Source of the DNA: Trema orientale
Lineage: Eukaryota > Streptophyta > Magnoliopsida > Rosales > Cannabaceae
NCBI GenBank assembly: GCA_002914845.1
Contig: JXTC01000282.1
Coordinates: 131,003 to 195,002, forward strand
Reading direction: 5' to 3'
Length of the DNA: 64,000 nucleotides
The notes under the pieces are model-generated. The model was not told where the DNA came from. It worked only from the letters and a program-made list of their open reading frames with translations, and ran no database searches. Below are positions 46,656-58,324 of this stretch, piece by piece. How positions within the stretch are numbered: position 1 is the stretch's first letter; each line of letters begins with the position of its first letter. The position numbers were made by a program, and so were the translations under genes.

Positions 46656-48395
46656 AAAGTAAGATGACTTGTTTACTAAAATGCCACTGCGTTTTTTAGC
46701 TTCCAAAATATTTAGAAAAATACCATAAAAAAGTCGTATGAATTTTTATTATTTTTGAAAGGTCGTAAATTTGGTAATATTTTTTTAAAAGTAGGTATAA
46801 GTGTCCAAAACCCATTATAGAATTAGTCATTCGGCCCAAATTAGTCCATTTCCCGACAAAATTAGAGCCAACACCTTTTTCATTAGCGGATCAATTATTT
46901 TTGGCAATGGTTATTTTTTTCTTAGATCTACCATTTTTGAGTTTTATGCTGAAAAGACAATACTAACCTTGAACTTTACAGGCTTTTAAAACTGTTTACG
47001 TGGTTAATTATCTAATTTTATTGCCCGAAGCGGTAATCATTGATGCACAAAAATCAGTTGTCATATTTAGTTTAACCTTGCCATAACATAAATTACATAA
47101 AAGCCACCTGACTAACCTGTTTTAAAGGGGGTTCAGTAGCCAAATACCACTCTTTTAGAAGCATTAATCGAAGTTAATACCTATCATTCAGTAACTTCTC
47201 ATTTAGAATTGAAGCAGGGACAAATGACAAAGAAATAGATTTTTTAGAATAAAAAGCAGTATAAATTAGAGCAAAGAAAATTATTGTTATAGTTAATTAA
47301 TTGAGTATAATAGTGGTACAGGTCTTTTTTTTTTTTCCCCATTTTGGGTATTGAATAGGAATGTTCAAAATAATAGTCAAACAGTGGAAACTGGCCAACC
47401 CAGACTAATCTGCGCGGTTGTAGCACGTTTGTGGCTAGTGACGAATTGAAAAACTAGAAAACCGAACGAACACGGTTCAATTTAGTTTTGGGTTTGACAA
47501 AAAATGGTTGGTTTCAAATCTAAACCGACCAATATGTTAGTTTTGTAAAAAAAAAAAAATTATAGATATTTCATGATATAATCCAAGTTCATTTGTTAAG
47601 CCCAACTCAAACAAAATTCTATTCTCTCTCATTTTAGAAGCCCAGTCCAAAAGCTAAGCTTAGGACTTTTGATTTGATTGTAACTTTTAAATATGTTTTG
47701 TTTAATCTGGTATTTGGGCTTTAAATTTTAGATGGCTTATCTAAGTATGATGTGAGTGCTTAGTTGATATCATGTTTAATATCTTTATATGTTTCCAGTA
47801 TGTATCTTGTAAATAATATTTTATATTTTATGTTTTGTTTAAAAAACGAAATGATTTTTGATCAAGAAAAGAATCTCAAATTGTGACATCACTTAAATTT
47901 TTAAACCGCGGAACTGCATCGTAAAATGTAAGTGTGGTCTGGTTGGTTTGAATCGACCAATATAGACCGCGCGGTCTAGTCGATTGATCAAATTGCACAT
48001 GCATTTTGGTTTATGGTTTTGCTTTTTAAACAGGCCACGAACACCCTTAATTGAACTCCTGAAAAAAATACAACACCATTTTGTTGGGAGATTAATTACT
48101 TTTTGCAATTGTATTTATTTTTACTTAAATTTTCTTCTTCTTATCCATGAAAACTTAATATTAAACTTCAACTGGAAAAGCTTTTAAAGTTCTTCATAAG
48201 GTTAGTTTCGTTATTTTATATATCAAAAGTGGTACTCATTGGAGTACAATAAGCACTTTGTAATATTTAGTTTAAATTCCAAAAATAGTGGTAAGTACCT
48301 AACCCAAACTTTCTCATATGAAAACCGGAGGAAATTAGGCTTAAGAGTCATTTATCGGGTTCGACTATTTAACTTTGGCAATCCAATGTGGGATT
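46656..48395. other. Intergenic, nothing definite
   Basis: The word AAATGGACTAATTTGGGCC (minus strand, about 46835-46855) resembles the family D terminus and may mark the end of a larger nested element begun near 44908. No gene was recognised. Confidence 0.4.
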
Positions 48396-49040
48396 CTTAC
48401 AAAATTCCAGACCCAAGTACCAAACATTGAAAAATCCTGCATGGGTTAAATTTTTTTGAAAAATCTCGAATTTATTTAGAAAACAATCAGTTTATAAAAT
48501 ATTTTAGAAAAATAGTACTTTTAATAAATATTTAGAAAAATACCATTTTTTTCAAATTTGGAACATTTTAATGGTACTTAAGGTTTTTTTTTTTTTTTTT
48601 TTTGTTATACTTAAGGTAACTATTTAGGTTACTTGGGATAACCAATCTAGTTACTTACAGTAACGGGTCAAATTACTTGATTAGTTATTTCAAGTATCTC
48701 ATCACTTAATAAAAATGATATTTTTCTGAATACTTTAAAAGTGGTATTTTCTAATCAAAACTCGGGAACTATTAAAAAATCCTAGATTTTTCAAACTATT
48801 AAAAAATCCTAGATTTTTCAATTGTTTTTGAAAAATTACTATAAAAAATCAAATTTCCTCATTTTATGTTGATTTCTAAAAAAAAAAAGAGAGGAAATTT
48901 GATTTTTTATGGTAATTTTTCAAAAAAACTGAAAAATCCCGGAATTTAAAATTGTTCTAAAAAATCCCGGATTTAATTATAAAATATCATTTTTAAAAAT
49001 ATTTAGAAAAATACCACTTTTTATTAATTAATGAGATACT
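48396..49040. mobile_element. Repeat fragments related to the interior of the hAT element at 16.4 kb
   Basis: TTTAATTATAAAA, TATTTAGAAAAATACCACTTTTT and AATGAGATACT next to the gap match 16620-16692, and TACTTAAGGTAACT...GTTACTT words match 16690-16790. Two partial copies, in opposite orientation in part, lie at 48450-48780 and 48885-49040. TACTTAAGGT at 48575-48584 and 48608-48617 flanks a T run. Confidence 0.55.
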
Positions 49041-49385
49041 NNNNNNNNNNNNNNNNNNNNNNNNNNNNNNNNNNNNNNNNNNNNNNNNNNNNNNNNNNNN
49101 NNNNNNNNNNNNNNNNNNNNNNNNNNNNNNNNNNNNNNNNNNNNNNNNNNNNNNNNNNNNNNNNNNNNNNNNNNNNNNNNNNNNNNNNNNNNNNNNNNNN
49201 NNNNNNNNNNNNNNNNNNNNNNNNNNNNNNNNNNNNNNNNNNNNNNNNNNNNNNNNNNNNNNNNNNNNNNNNNNNNNNNNNNNNNNNNNNNNNNNNNNNN
49301 NNNNNNNNNNNNNNNNNNNNNNNNNNNNNNNNNNNNNNNNNNNNNNNNNNNNNNNNNNNNNNNNNNNNNNNNNNNNNNNNNNNNN
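49041..49385. other. Assembly gap (345 undetermined bases)
   Basis: A run of N. Its left edge stops within the repeat shared with 16.6 kb, and its right edge begins at the first units of the minisatellite element. Repeat collapse is the likely cause. Confidence 0.99.
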
Positions 49386-49555
49386 GAATTAATCAAGAAT
49401 CTATCAAGATTTCATCAAGAATGCATCAAGAATCCATCAAGATCACTATCGACGTCAAGAATCTGTCAAGAATCCATCAAGAATCTATAAAGATTGTCAA
49501 GAATTCATCAAGAACCTATCAAGAATTCATAAAAAAAGTGGCATGGTGGTAGATT
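49386..49555 (-). mobile_element. Minisatellite-bearing TIR element (copy 2, inverted and cut by the gap)
   Basis: Units of ATCAAGAATCC/GAATCTATCAA (the reverse of the unit at 43.9 kb) run to about 49525. They are followed by AAAAAAGTGGCATGGTGGTAG and ATTTAATTAATAAGGA, the inverse of the left terminus of copy 1. The other terminus is in the gap. Confidence 0.8.
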
Positions 49556-51457
49556 TAATTAATAAGGAAGAAAAAGTGGCTTCTAGCTAATTTTTTCCAT
49601 AATTTCTTTCAACATTTTCTCTCATATCACTATCTCTCATGTCATAATCTCTCTTAGGACTTTGTAAAAATGATATTTTTCTAAATATTTTTAAAAGAAG
49701 TATTTTTTTAGAATAAAATTTTTAAAACACGTAGTTTTCGAAATAAAATGGGAAAAAACAGGAAAAATTTCCCAAATGATTTAGAAAAATATCACTTTTT
49801 AAAGTTATATTTTGAAAATACCACTTTTAAGATTTATTTAGATGAATACCATTTTTTCCTCTCTCTTTATTCTCTTTTGCCTTTTTCCTCCCTTTTGTTT
49901 TGAAAATCAAAAAATAAAATAAGAAAAAGTACTTTCGTTTTTTTAAGGAAAAACAGAAAACGGAAACGTTACCAAACGGCACTTTGCTTTTTCCCTATTT
50001 TCAATTTAGAACAAGTACTAGTACACGTGCCCTAAATATTGTGACATCCAGAAACACCCAACTCATAAGTGTAAATCAGTACTAATAGTAATCAACAACA
50101 CTATGAGATTATGTTTACAAATCTTTAATGGACCATACAGGGAATAAAAGTATTTACTATTTTCCATCAATGTTTACCGACCTATTTGAAATACTATCAT
50201 CTATTGAGAATCTTTCACACAATAAAATTAAGGTTAAATGACTCAACTTTTAATTAATTTTCATTCCTCTCCAAACCATATACTTGATTCTTTTCATTAC
50301 AAATTAATAAACATGCCCATATTATAAGCTCCATATATTTTGCTGAAAATGGGTTAACTTTCATTGCTTAACTTGCGTCAAGAAAAAAGAAAAATCTTCT
50401 GTGGTACAACAAATAAAGTGATATATTGTAAGCTGAAGAGGGATACCGTCAAACATGTGAATTGGTAAGAGGCGTGGTATTTGGACTTTGGAGGTCAACT
50501 TCTGCAATTGCAGTAGTGGTACTAGTAGTGGTAGTTTCACAATGGACCACCCAAAAAGGTTTGAGCCCTCTCCCGCTGGCATTTGTTGTCTTTGGTCTAC
50601 GGTTCAGCCTCAGCTCCATATTTGACTGACATTTATTGGACCACATAACCTCAATGGCCAGTTTAATTTCGTTGCCTTCTTCTTTCTCAGTGCTTCTTTG
50701 CTTATACTCATGTTACAAATAATTTTTAGTTTGGAATGAAAATGGATAAGTGCAGAGGGGCAAAAAGGGGACGGAGAATTTTGGATTTCGTACGAAAATA
50801 AAATTTTTTTCTTCTTTTCCCTCCCCTTATTCATTAGTTGCATAAAATTGAATCAATTAGTATTATCCCCTTGTCCAATTAATATGATATCTACTATCTA
50901 TCTATTATAATGTAAATTGCATAGCCATCGTTCTTCTAATTGAGTTACTTTTTGTGTTTTCAATTTAATGTAATCCAAAATATAAATGATGCCTTCTTAG
51001 AAATAGAATTAAACAAAAATATTGACTTTAGGATTAGGATTCAAAAGGAATGAGTACAAGTAAATTTTGGTCTCTCTTTCTTTTTTTTCTTCCCCTCCTT
51101 GAAGAAAAACTAGTGATATCATTACTCAGGATTATACAAAACTCTTAACAAACAAGGAAGTGACCCAGTTACATATATATAAGAGACTTAGTCGTCATTA
51201 CACATCTGGAAAGCAATAATACAATCTTTAACATGTACAATTATAGAACCTATATCAACATCACACCAAAAGGTTCACTATTTATCATCTCATCTTTCAA
51301 CCTCTAGATACCAGAGCATCATATCACTCTGCCACCAGCGGATAAAGAGCTGCATCATTTTAGCTATCAACACCCCAATTCTAATAGCTTTAAAAACTTT
51401 TGCCACTTCCACTTCTATATTCTCAACTATATAGACTATTTGAAAAAAAAAAAAAGC
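49556..51457. other. Intergenic, with a weakly protein-like patch at 50460-50720
   Basis: On the minus strand an open frame from about 50710 to 50449 reads EKEEGNEIKLAIEVMWSNKC, then RLNRRPKTTNASGRGLKPFW and ends in NSHV at a stop. Composition looks protein-like, but I do not recognise it. No good start or neighbouring exons were found, so it may be a lost exon or chance. The rest is featureless. Confidence 0.3.
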
Positions 51458-51794
51458 GGATAATATCATTTTTATATATTGTATTTTGACACTTTGTTCA
51501 ATTTAAAGCTTATGTTTTAGTTAGTATCAACATTAATTTTTAGATTTAATATTTGTTATAGATTTATACCGTAGTACTAATTTAGAACAGTTAATTTACC
51601 AAGATAATTTAATAAATTGTATAATTTATTTTCAATTTTTAAACAGTATCTTAGTAAATTAACTGCTCTGAATTGGTATCAGAGTATCAATTTGTAACAT
51701 ATTTCAAATCTAAATGTGAATATTGATAATAACTAAAACATGATATACAATTTGAATAAAATATCAAAATACAAGGTATAAAAATGATATTATC
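51458..51794. mobile_element. MITE with long TIRs (family A, copy 2)
   Basis: Same order of blocks as 7756-8116 (GGATAATATC, TTGTATTTTGACACTTTGT, TTAGTTAGTATCAACATTAA, AATTTAGAACAGTTAATTTACC, and the inverted half). It ends GATATTATC. Diverged by several substitutions and small deletions. Confidence 0.8.
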
Positions 51795-53700
51795 TAAAAA
51801 AGAAAAAAACGTGTAAGCACAAGCTATCTTGCATTTCTAATATATATATATACATGTGTCAAATTATTTATTATATAGGTTATTTATTATTTATCTTTAG
51901 TGAAGGTATTCTAGTCTTTTCATTATTTATTTGTAGTCTATATAGACTTTTTTTATTATGCAATACAATAAAAAACTCTAGTTATATCTTTTTCTCCAAT
52001 TTGATTCTTAAAGTTATCAACATGCTACCAAACCAGCTCCATGTCCATGAACAACTGAAGCATATCTATAATACTTAGTCTGAAGAAAATTAAAGCGTCT
52101 TTGGAGGAGACGATCCCACTGATAAAGAAACACTATCATCAATTGGAGATTAATTTGTTTTAGATTTTTCCCCTTCTTAAACTATCTTAGTAGTTAAAGT
52201 GAGCAAACTACTACACTTGCTTGTGATTCAAGTGATATAAAGTGGCAATTTCAATCTGGGGGGACAACATGACGACACAAGTCGACCCAATCTTTTAAGT
52301 GACAATTTTGAGACAAAATTTATCGATTAATGAATTTTCTATTAATATATCATAAAATACGAAATAATAATTCTATAGAAAAAAAAAAATGTTGTTAATG
52401 AATTTTAAATAAATAAAATGAAAAGCATAAAATTAATGAGCTAACTTGACTTAATATATAGAGTAAAATTAAATTGAAAAAAAAACTCAAATAAAATAAC
52501 AACAATATTACTTATATGTCTTGTGACATATCGATATGGATATAACGTCTTTATTAAAGAGACATGTGGATCATTAAAAACCAACGCAATTAATATTTGT
52601 ATCAACACGAATATAAACGAATTGTCAAAGCGTAACTATAATAATCAGGTGATGAGATTTAAAAAAACGGAGTATTATTGCATCTTAATTAGCAAACCTC
52701 TAGCGGTGAATGAATTTTTTTTCCCTACGAACCTTAAAAATAAGATTAAAGCTGAACTTTTTTTTTTTTTTTTTGGAGTAAAGATAAAAGCCGAACTTAT
52801 TGATATTAAAAATAAAAATGAAATGAAATCAGCATATGATTCATATCGCTGCAATGTACTGGACCGTTGACGATGCAGTTGGAATCTATTCCACCACGGT
52901 GCTTGTGGTACACTAGTATAACATTGTGGTACTTTTAGGTACTTTCACAAAGTGAAGAGGCTGACCCCACGCGCATTCCCTTTAAACATAACCCCATTTA
53001 TTTCCCTCTTCCTCGTTTTTTAACTCTTTTTTTTTTTTTTTTTTCCCTTTTTACCTCTCACTTACGCCAACTAAAATGCAAATTTTTCAGTCCCCAAAAG
53101 GAAAGGAAAAAAAAAATATTATATACACATATATGCAAAGACCCTTTTCTCCAAATAAGCCAGTCAGGTTGTATTGATGAAAACATTAGAGCTATCTCAT
53201 TGCTCAATCTTGGGTTTTGTATTTGAGATTGGCAACAGCCTTAGATATATAAGAAAAGTGCAAGAGAATCATCACGTTAAACCAATGTAGCATGAAAAGG
53301 AGTGGTGATTTAACCGTGTGTAATGTATGTTAATAGGTGCACGTGACCTAAATAATGTGAATGCAAACTGCAATGGGGCTACCAACTAAAAAGCCTATAC
53401 ACATATATATACACGTACACATTTAGCATCTCTATTGAAGTTTGTTACTCATGGCCACCAAATTGTTTTTACTGTAATAATTTATTAATTTTGACTATTT
53501 GCTTATATAAGCTAGGCTTAGTTTAATTATTAGTTAAAGTAGTTTCTACTCCTAGTACACCGAGCCAGTTTTGCCTTGGCGGAGAAGAATCACTAGTATT
53601 AATAATAAAAGAACTTGCGAGGGGTCGAAATACAAATTTTCAAAGAAACAAATAAATAAAAACAAAGTGGAGGGGTGAAAATGCAAAATGCCGAAAAACA
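51795..53700. other. Intergenic, with one poly(T) insertion
   Basis: AAGATTAAAGCTGAACTT at 52742-52759 and AAGATAAAAGCCGAACTT at 52781-52798 (16 of 18) flank a run of T plus GGAGT. A 9-bp duplication TTGTGGTAC occurs at about 52903 and 52924. No gene was recognised. Confidence 0.55.
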
Positions 53701-54560
53701 CAAAGCACGAACGTCCAGAATCACCGCAAAGTAAACGAAAAAGCGAGAATAACTCCAGTTAAAACACGCCAGAAAGCACGCCTAACTGGCGGCTACGAGT
53801 CCGCAAGAGCCGCTGAGATGTGGACCCCACCTCCCGCATCTCGGATCACCCTTTCGATCCACGTGTCAATCATCGGCGCACCTCATCTTTTATCCAAATT
53901 CTCCCCCCCCCCCCACACTTACCGTCGTTTTGAGAGATAAGAGAGAGAGAGCTCGTACGACAGCGCTGTTGTCAGCCTGTCTTCCCCCCCCCCCCCCCCC
54001 CCCACACTTACCGTCGTTTTGAGAGATAAGAGAGAGAGAGCTCGTACGACAGCGCTGTTGTCAGCCTGTCTTCACAGACGACAGAGCAGAGCCTCCTTTC
54101 CTTTCCTTTCATTTCCTTCGCGTGCATTGGGCATGGGCCTAGGCCCATTTAACCCATCGTTGGTTTGACCAAAATTATTATTATTTTTTTAAAAATAAAA
54201 AATAAAAAAGAAAAACTCAAGTCCGAGTCAGAGTCAGAGTCAGTGCTGTGGAACCACGAGGCCCCAGGCGTGCGCCCAATGCATGCGCCTACTAGATCCC
54301 CACGGTGATCCATCGTACGTCACCCACCGCCACCTTTGCGTCTTTTTTTTTTTTTTTTTTCCCGCATCACCCGCCTGTCACGCTTCAAGGACCTTAACCT
54401 ACCAGATTCCTCCACGTGTCGGCCCAATCTTAATATCGGCCGTACAGTTTAAATCCCTAGACGCTTTCCCTCTCCAGAGCATGTGGGAATAAAAGTTCTG
54501 ATGACCGTTGGATCGATTTCGGAGTGATCGGACGGGTGATGGTGGGTGGAGGACGTACGC
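53701..54560. promoter_or_regulatory. GC-rich island with two CACGTGTC motifs, promoter-like
   Basis: GC content is clearly above the surroundings. CCACGTGTC occurs at about 53859 and 54412; this is an ABRE/G-box type bZIP site. The island also has the 89-bp tandem duplication. I found no coding exon on either side, so the island may belong to a non-coding transcript or to a gene whose exons I failed to see. Confidence 0.35.
53903..54073 (+). repeat. Exact tandem duplication, 89-bp period, with poly(C)
   Basis: A 70-bp sequence beginning ACACTTACCGTCGTTTTGAG and ending CAGCCTGTCTTC stands at 53915-53984 and 54004-54073 without any difference that I see. Each copy is preceded by a run of C (12 and about 20). 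Confidence 0.9.
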
Positions 54561-54883
54561 GTGAGGAGTAGAGTGGAAAAGGGCTGAGCGAGTGAGATGT
54601 ATAAATATTAAATAAATAAATAAATAAAAGTGGATGTTAGTGAAAAGGTCGTGAGCCGCGTGAGAGACTTTTTCGCCTAAAGCCTGCTGCTTCTTACTGT
54701 ACAGGGGATTTGGTGGTCGGAAATACCAAGATCTTCCTCTTTTCTTTCCTTTTTTTGAAAAAAAAAAATCATAATATCCGGAAAACATGACACTGGGTTT
54801 GAATTGTTTATCTTATATTAGTACTACAAAAATGTTGTCAAACAGGAATTATTTAATGTTGATAGTGTATAGTATAGTTAATA

Positions 54884-55111
54884 AATAATAGATGTAACTT
54901 ACTCCAAGGGTGGGCGGTGGAAGTGGCAAAAAGTCGAAGTGACAAGGAATTTGAAGTTAAGGCTTTCTCTCACTTAGGGAGGGTGAGGTCATGAGTTCGA
55001 GCCCCCACGTCGCCTTTGAGAGCCCAACCGAATGGAGGTGGCTCTGGGAAGTGACCCACCACTGAGATCGCATCCGTTTTTTTTATTATAAAAAAAAAAT
55101 AATAGATGTAA
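54884..55111 (+). mobile_element. tRNA-derived SINE with perfect 14-bp target duplication
   Basis: AATAATAGATGTAA at 54884-54897 is repeated exactly at 55098-55111. The 200-bp body has a B-box-like GAGTTCGAGCC at about 55002, a weak A-box (TGGCAAAAAG) upstream, and a tail ending TTATTATA plus A run. These are hallmarks of a plant SINE transcribed by RNA polymerase III and inserted by LINE-type machinery. The perfect duplication points to a fairly recent insertion. Only the borders need confirming. Confidence 0.85.
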
Positions 55112-56083
55112 GGCTTTTTAATATAAAAATTCTATGTTAGTAAAATTAACTCTAAACTTAATTTTTTTAGAGCAAAATCTTTTAAAGCCTCTTAAAATTA
55201 GTTTTATTAGAAAAGAAAGACGTTTCTATCAATATTTTTACGAATAAGTCCTCATTCTTTTATTTGTAGCTTTAAGGTCGTCATTCTTAAATTTTTATTT
55301 TATGTTAATCCCTTTTAATGTTTATTGTCCAATATTATTGTTAATTAGTATTTGTTCTAAATATGCTCATCTTAACAAGGGTAAAATTGAAAACAAAGAG
55401 AAATTATTATTATTATTTTTTTTAAAGAGGATTGGGTTATTCGTTCAAGATAAAGATAAGAAATTAAAAGAAAAAATTATATAATTCTAATATGAATGTA
55501 CTTTAGTTCAAGTATTTATATATTCACAAAAGAGGTATACGAATATATTGCTAATTTTCTATTTTTTCGTTCAAATTTTATGGGACTTATATTACCAAAA
55601 TTTTATACAGTTCCAATATGAATCTAATTTGGTCCAAGTATTCATATATCTCTATATGAATACTTGGACCAAAATAGATCCATATTAGAAACATATCAAA
55701 TTTTCCAATTTTTTATCTCCATCTTGAACAAAAACGATAACTCAACTCTTGGTTTTTTTTTTTTTTAAATAATAGTAATTTTCCTTTGTCTCTAAGTTTA
55801 TCCCTGTTGAGATAAGTATCTTCTGGGCAAGTGTTAATTAACGCCAGTTTTGGACAGAAAAGATTAAAAGAGATTAATGTGATACAAAAATTTAAAAATG
55901 AGGACCTAAAAGCCATAAATAAAAAATGAGAACTTAATCATAAAAAAAAAACTAACAAAAAAATATTTTTTTTTAACAGAACTAATTTTATGAGACTTTA
56001 GGAGGTTTTGCTCCAAAAAATTAAGCTCATGGTTAATTTTACTAAATTGTTCCGAGTTCAGCGGGATTTTGTATTAAAAATCC
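55112..56083. mobile_element. Large foldback element (family F, copy 2)
   Basis: The left arm (GGCTTTTTAATATAAAAATT, AGTAAAATTAACTCTAAACT, GAGCAAAATCTTTTAAAGCC) is the inverse of the right arm to 56083. Inverse pairing continues through GTCCTCATTCTTTTATTTGT and TTAATCCCTTTTAATGTTTA, so each arm is about 230 bp or more. It starts directly after the SINE target duplication. A near-perfect hairpin lies at 55615-55686. Confidence 0.8.
55615..55686. repeat. Perfect 20-bp stem with 4-nt loop
   Basis: TTGGTCCAAGTATTCATATA at 55629-55648 and its exact reverse complement at 55653-55672, extended on both sides by about 14 bp of imperfect pairing. It lies in the centre of the family F copy. Confidence 0.9.
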
Positions 56084-58084
56084 GATAAGTAAAGTGGTAA
56101 TTTCATTCATCTTGACAAGGTATACTGGTATATTGCTAATTAAGACTAGCTCAATTGGTCTAGGATTCTTGGGAGTATGTGTGAGTATGTGAGAGAAAAA
56201 AAATTAGAATCCTAATTAGGCCAATTTATGTATTAATTTCATAATAAAATTAAAAAAATTAAAGTTTAGGTACGCTGGTCTACTGAATACACAATTTCAA
56301 AATTTACTTTCTTTTGATAGGAAACTACGTTAATCTTGTTGCCAAAATTTTTTACATTTTTTTATTAATATCAAATGAAACTTTCAAGATATTATTTCTA
56401 TCAAATCTTATCAGACCCACATATTATAAAATTTGGAGTTCGTTGAAGATCAATTTTGAAATCCAATAATAGAATTCAGAAAAAGAATTTTTTGTACTAA
56501 AAGGCTATTACTATTGGATTTCTGAAAGAATCATTCATTAGTTTAAATGGTTGCCTTCCAGCTATTTCTGTGAATGTTAATTGATAATTTTAAGGAATAA
56601 AAAGACTTTTCAATAATATTAAATTCTTTTTTTGACTATATATATAAATCTTGTGAGATCTGATTGAAAACACAAGTAGAAAGTTTTATTTATTGTTAAA
56701 AAGATGTGGACTATTTTGAGAAAAAGCAAAATGTCAGAGAAAGTTTTTATGTTATCATTATTTTTATTCATATATATATTTTTACAAAGACAATGCGCAA
56801 ACTAAATGTTGATTGGATTTATTAACTAACAAATTTTAGACTAATTATCATGATGTTATTTCAGTTTAGCTTTATAGAAAGTTAGTTAAATAGAAAGAAT
56901 TCTTACTCTCTAAAAACAAAGTTCTAACACTTTTTTTATTTCTCGAGGAAAAAAAAAGGTTGAATTTTGCAGTTAAAAAAAAAAAGCATTTTATCGCAAC
57001 TTGTTTATCAAATTTTCATCATATTGTGTCAATCTAGATATGTTTGATCCTCATATGATATTATGCTTGAAATATACCACCGATAATTGATCCTCATATG
57101 ATATTATGCTTGAAATATACCACCGATAACTTTTAAATCTCTCATACTCTAGTCTATAGGCACCAAGTAGTTCTCTTTTTACATGTCATTTCAATGTGTT
57201 TAGGGAGATTTTATAGTGCAGGACTACATCATTCTCGTAGTCTCCATTAAACGGTTGAGATGCGTTAGATATTTAGATTTGCAAGTTGTCCGACGCAACA
57301 CTCCTTTCCTTTTGAAAATTGAGTCAAAAAATTTGCACTACCCTACATTGAGTTTAATCATGAAAATGCAATTTAAACTTTCACCCACGAGCACGCTATT
57401 CTTACTCGAGAGAGGAATTTAACTGGATTTATCTAACTGAATTTTTTACTTACTTTCTTGGTCAAGATGATAATTACCTTACTGTTATGGGTGGATAATC
57501 TTGACTTATTTGTGCTAACTAGAATTAAAGAAACAAGAGAGAGGGAAAAAAAAAAGAAAGAAAAGAAAGAAGAAGGAAAGAGGAATAAATAAAAGCGTCC
57601 TATTTTTTGAAATGTGTACTTTGAAATCTCACACATGTTTTGGCAACAATGCAAAACACTAATTATGTCCGATGCACTTTTGACCTTTTTAATTAACATG
57701 CACACAAGAGTAATGTGGAAGCAGGAAGCTATTTATGGACTAGTGATGCACTTATAATTACTTGAGAATGGACGCACGCACGGCGCATTTCATTCATTAA
57801 GACCTTATAAATTGCCATCAATTAATGACCTATTAATATAATGTGTTCCCATTTTTTTTTAATAAAGATGTTAACATAATTCTACTTTTCTTCCCACGTC
57901 AAAGACACAAATTAGGTTTATTTGGTATCGTTTTTATGGTTTTTGTTTATAAAAATTAAAAAGTCGACATTTTTTCAAGAAACCGTAAATGGTAATGCTT
58001 TTCAATCTTGCATATAGTGAATGGTTCCCTGTTAGACAAACAATCTAACAGATTCTCTATGTTTATCATCATTTGCTTATATAT
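56084..58084. other. Intergenic, with a 43-bp tandem duplication
   Basis: TGATCCTCATATGATATTAT plus 23 following bases occurs at 57045-57087 and 57088-57130 without visible difference. Otherwise featureless. Confidence 0.6.
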
Positions 58085-58318
58085 ACTGGGCACTAATTAG
58101 TCCGGTAGTATTTTTTTTTTTCCCTATCCACAGGTATTATTTTGCCTAATTAAAATACATCCCTAAAAGGTAAAGAGATAAAATTATTAAATAATGAGTA
58201 TTTATTTTTATTATTTTTTACCAACTACCAAAATTATAATAGCCATTAGATTATGATCCAATGGCTAAAAAAAATACTTATAGACAGGTGTTTAAAAAAA
58301 AAAAAAAACCTAACTATA
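58085..58318 (+). mobile_element. MITE (family E), first of two adjacent copies
   Basis: GGGCACTAATTAG, AATTAAAATACAT, TTAAATAATGAGTATTTATT, ATAATAGCCATTAGATTATG and ATCCAATGGCTAAAAAAAAT in order, then A run. It is followed within about 12 bases by a second copy. Confidence 0.7.
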
Positions 58319-58324
58319 TATATA

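Noticed and set aside
49028..49552. Long open frames across the N run
   Set aside because: They are open only because undetermined bases contain no stop codons.
56145..56225. tRNA A-box-like TAGCTCAATTGG, possible second SINE
   Set aside because: No B-box and no target duplication; the following sequence forms a short inverted repeat instead.
57216..57422. ORF with LRCVRYLDL resembling a leucine-rich repeat
   Set aside because: A single repeat-like word without neighbouring repeats or an NB-ARC domain; likely chance.
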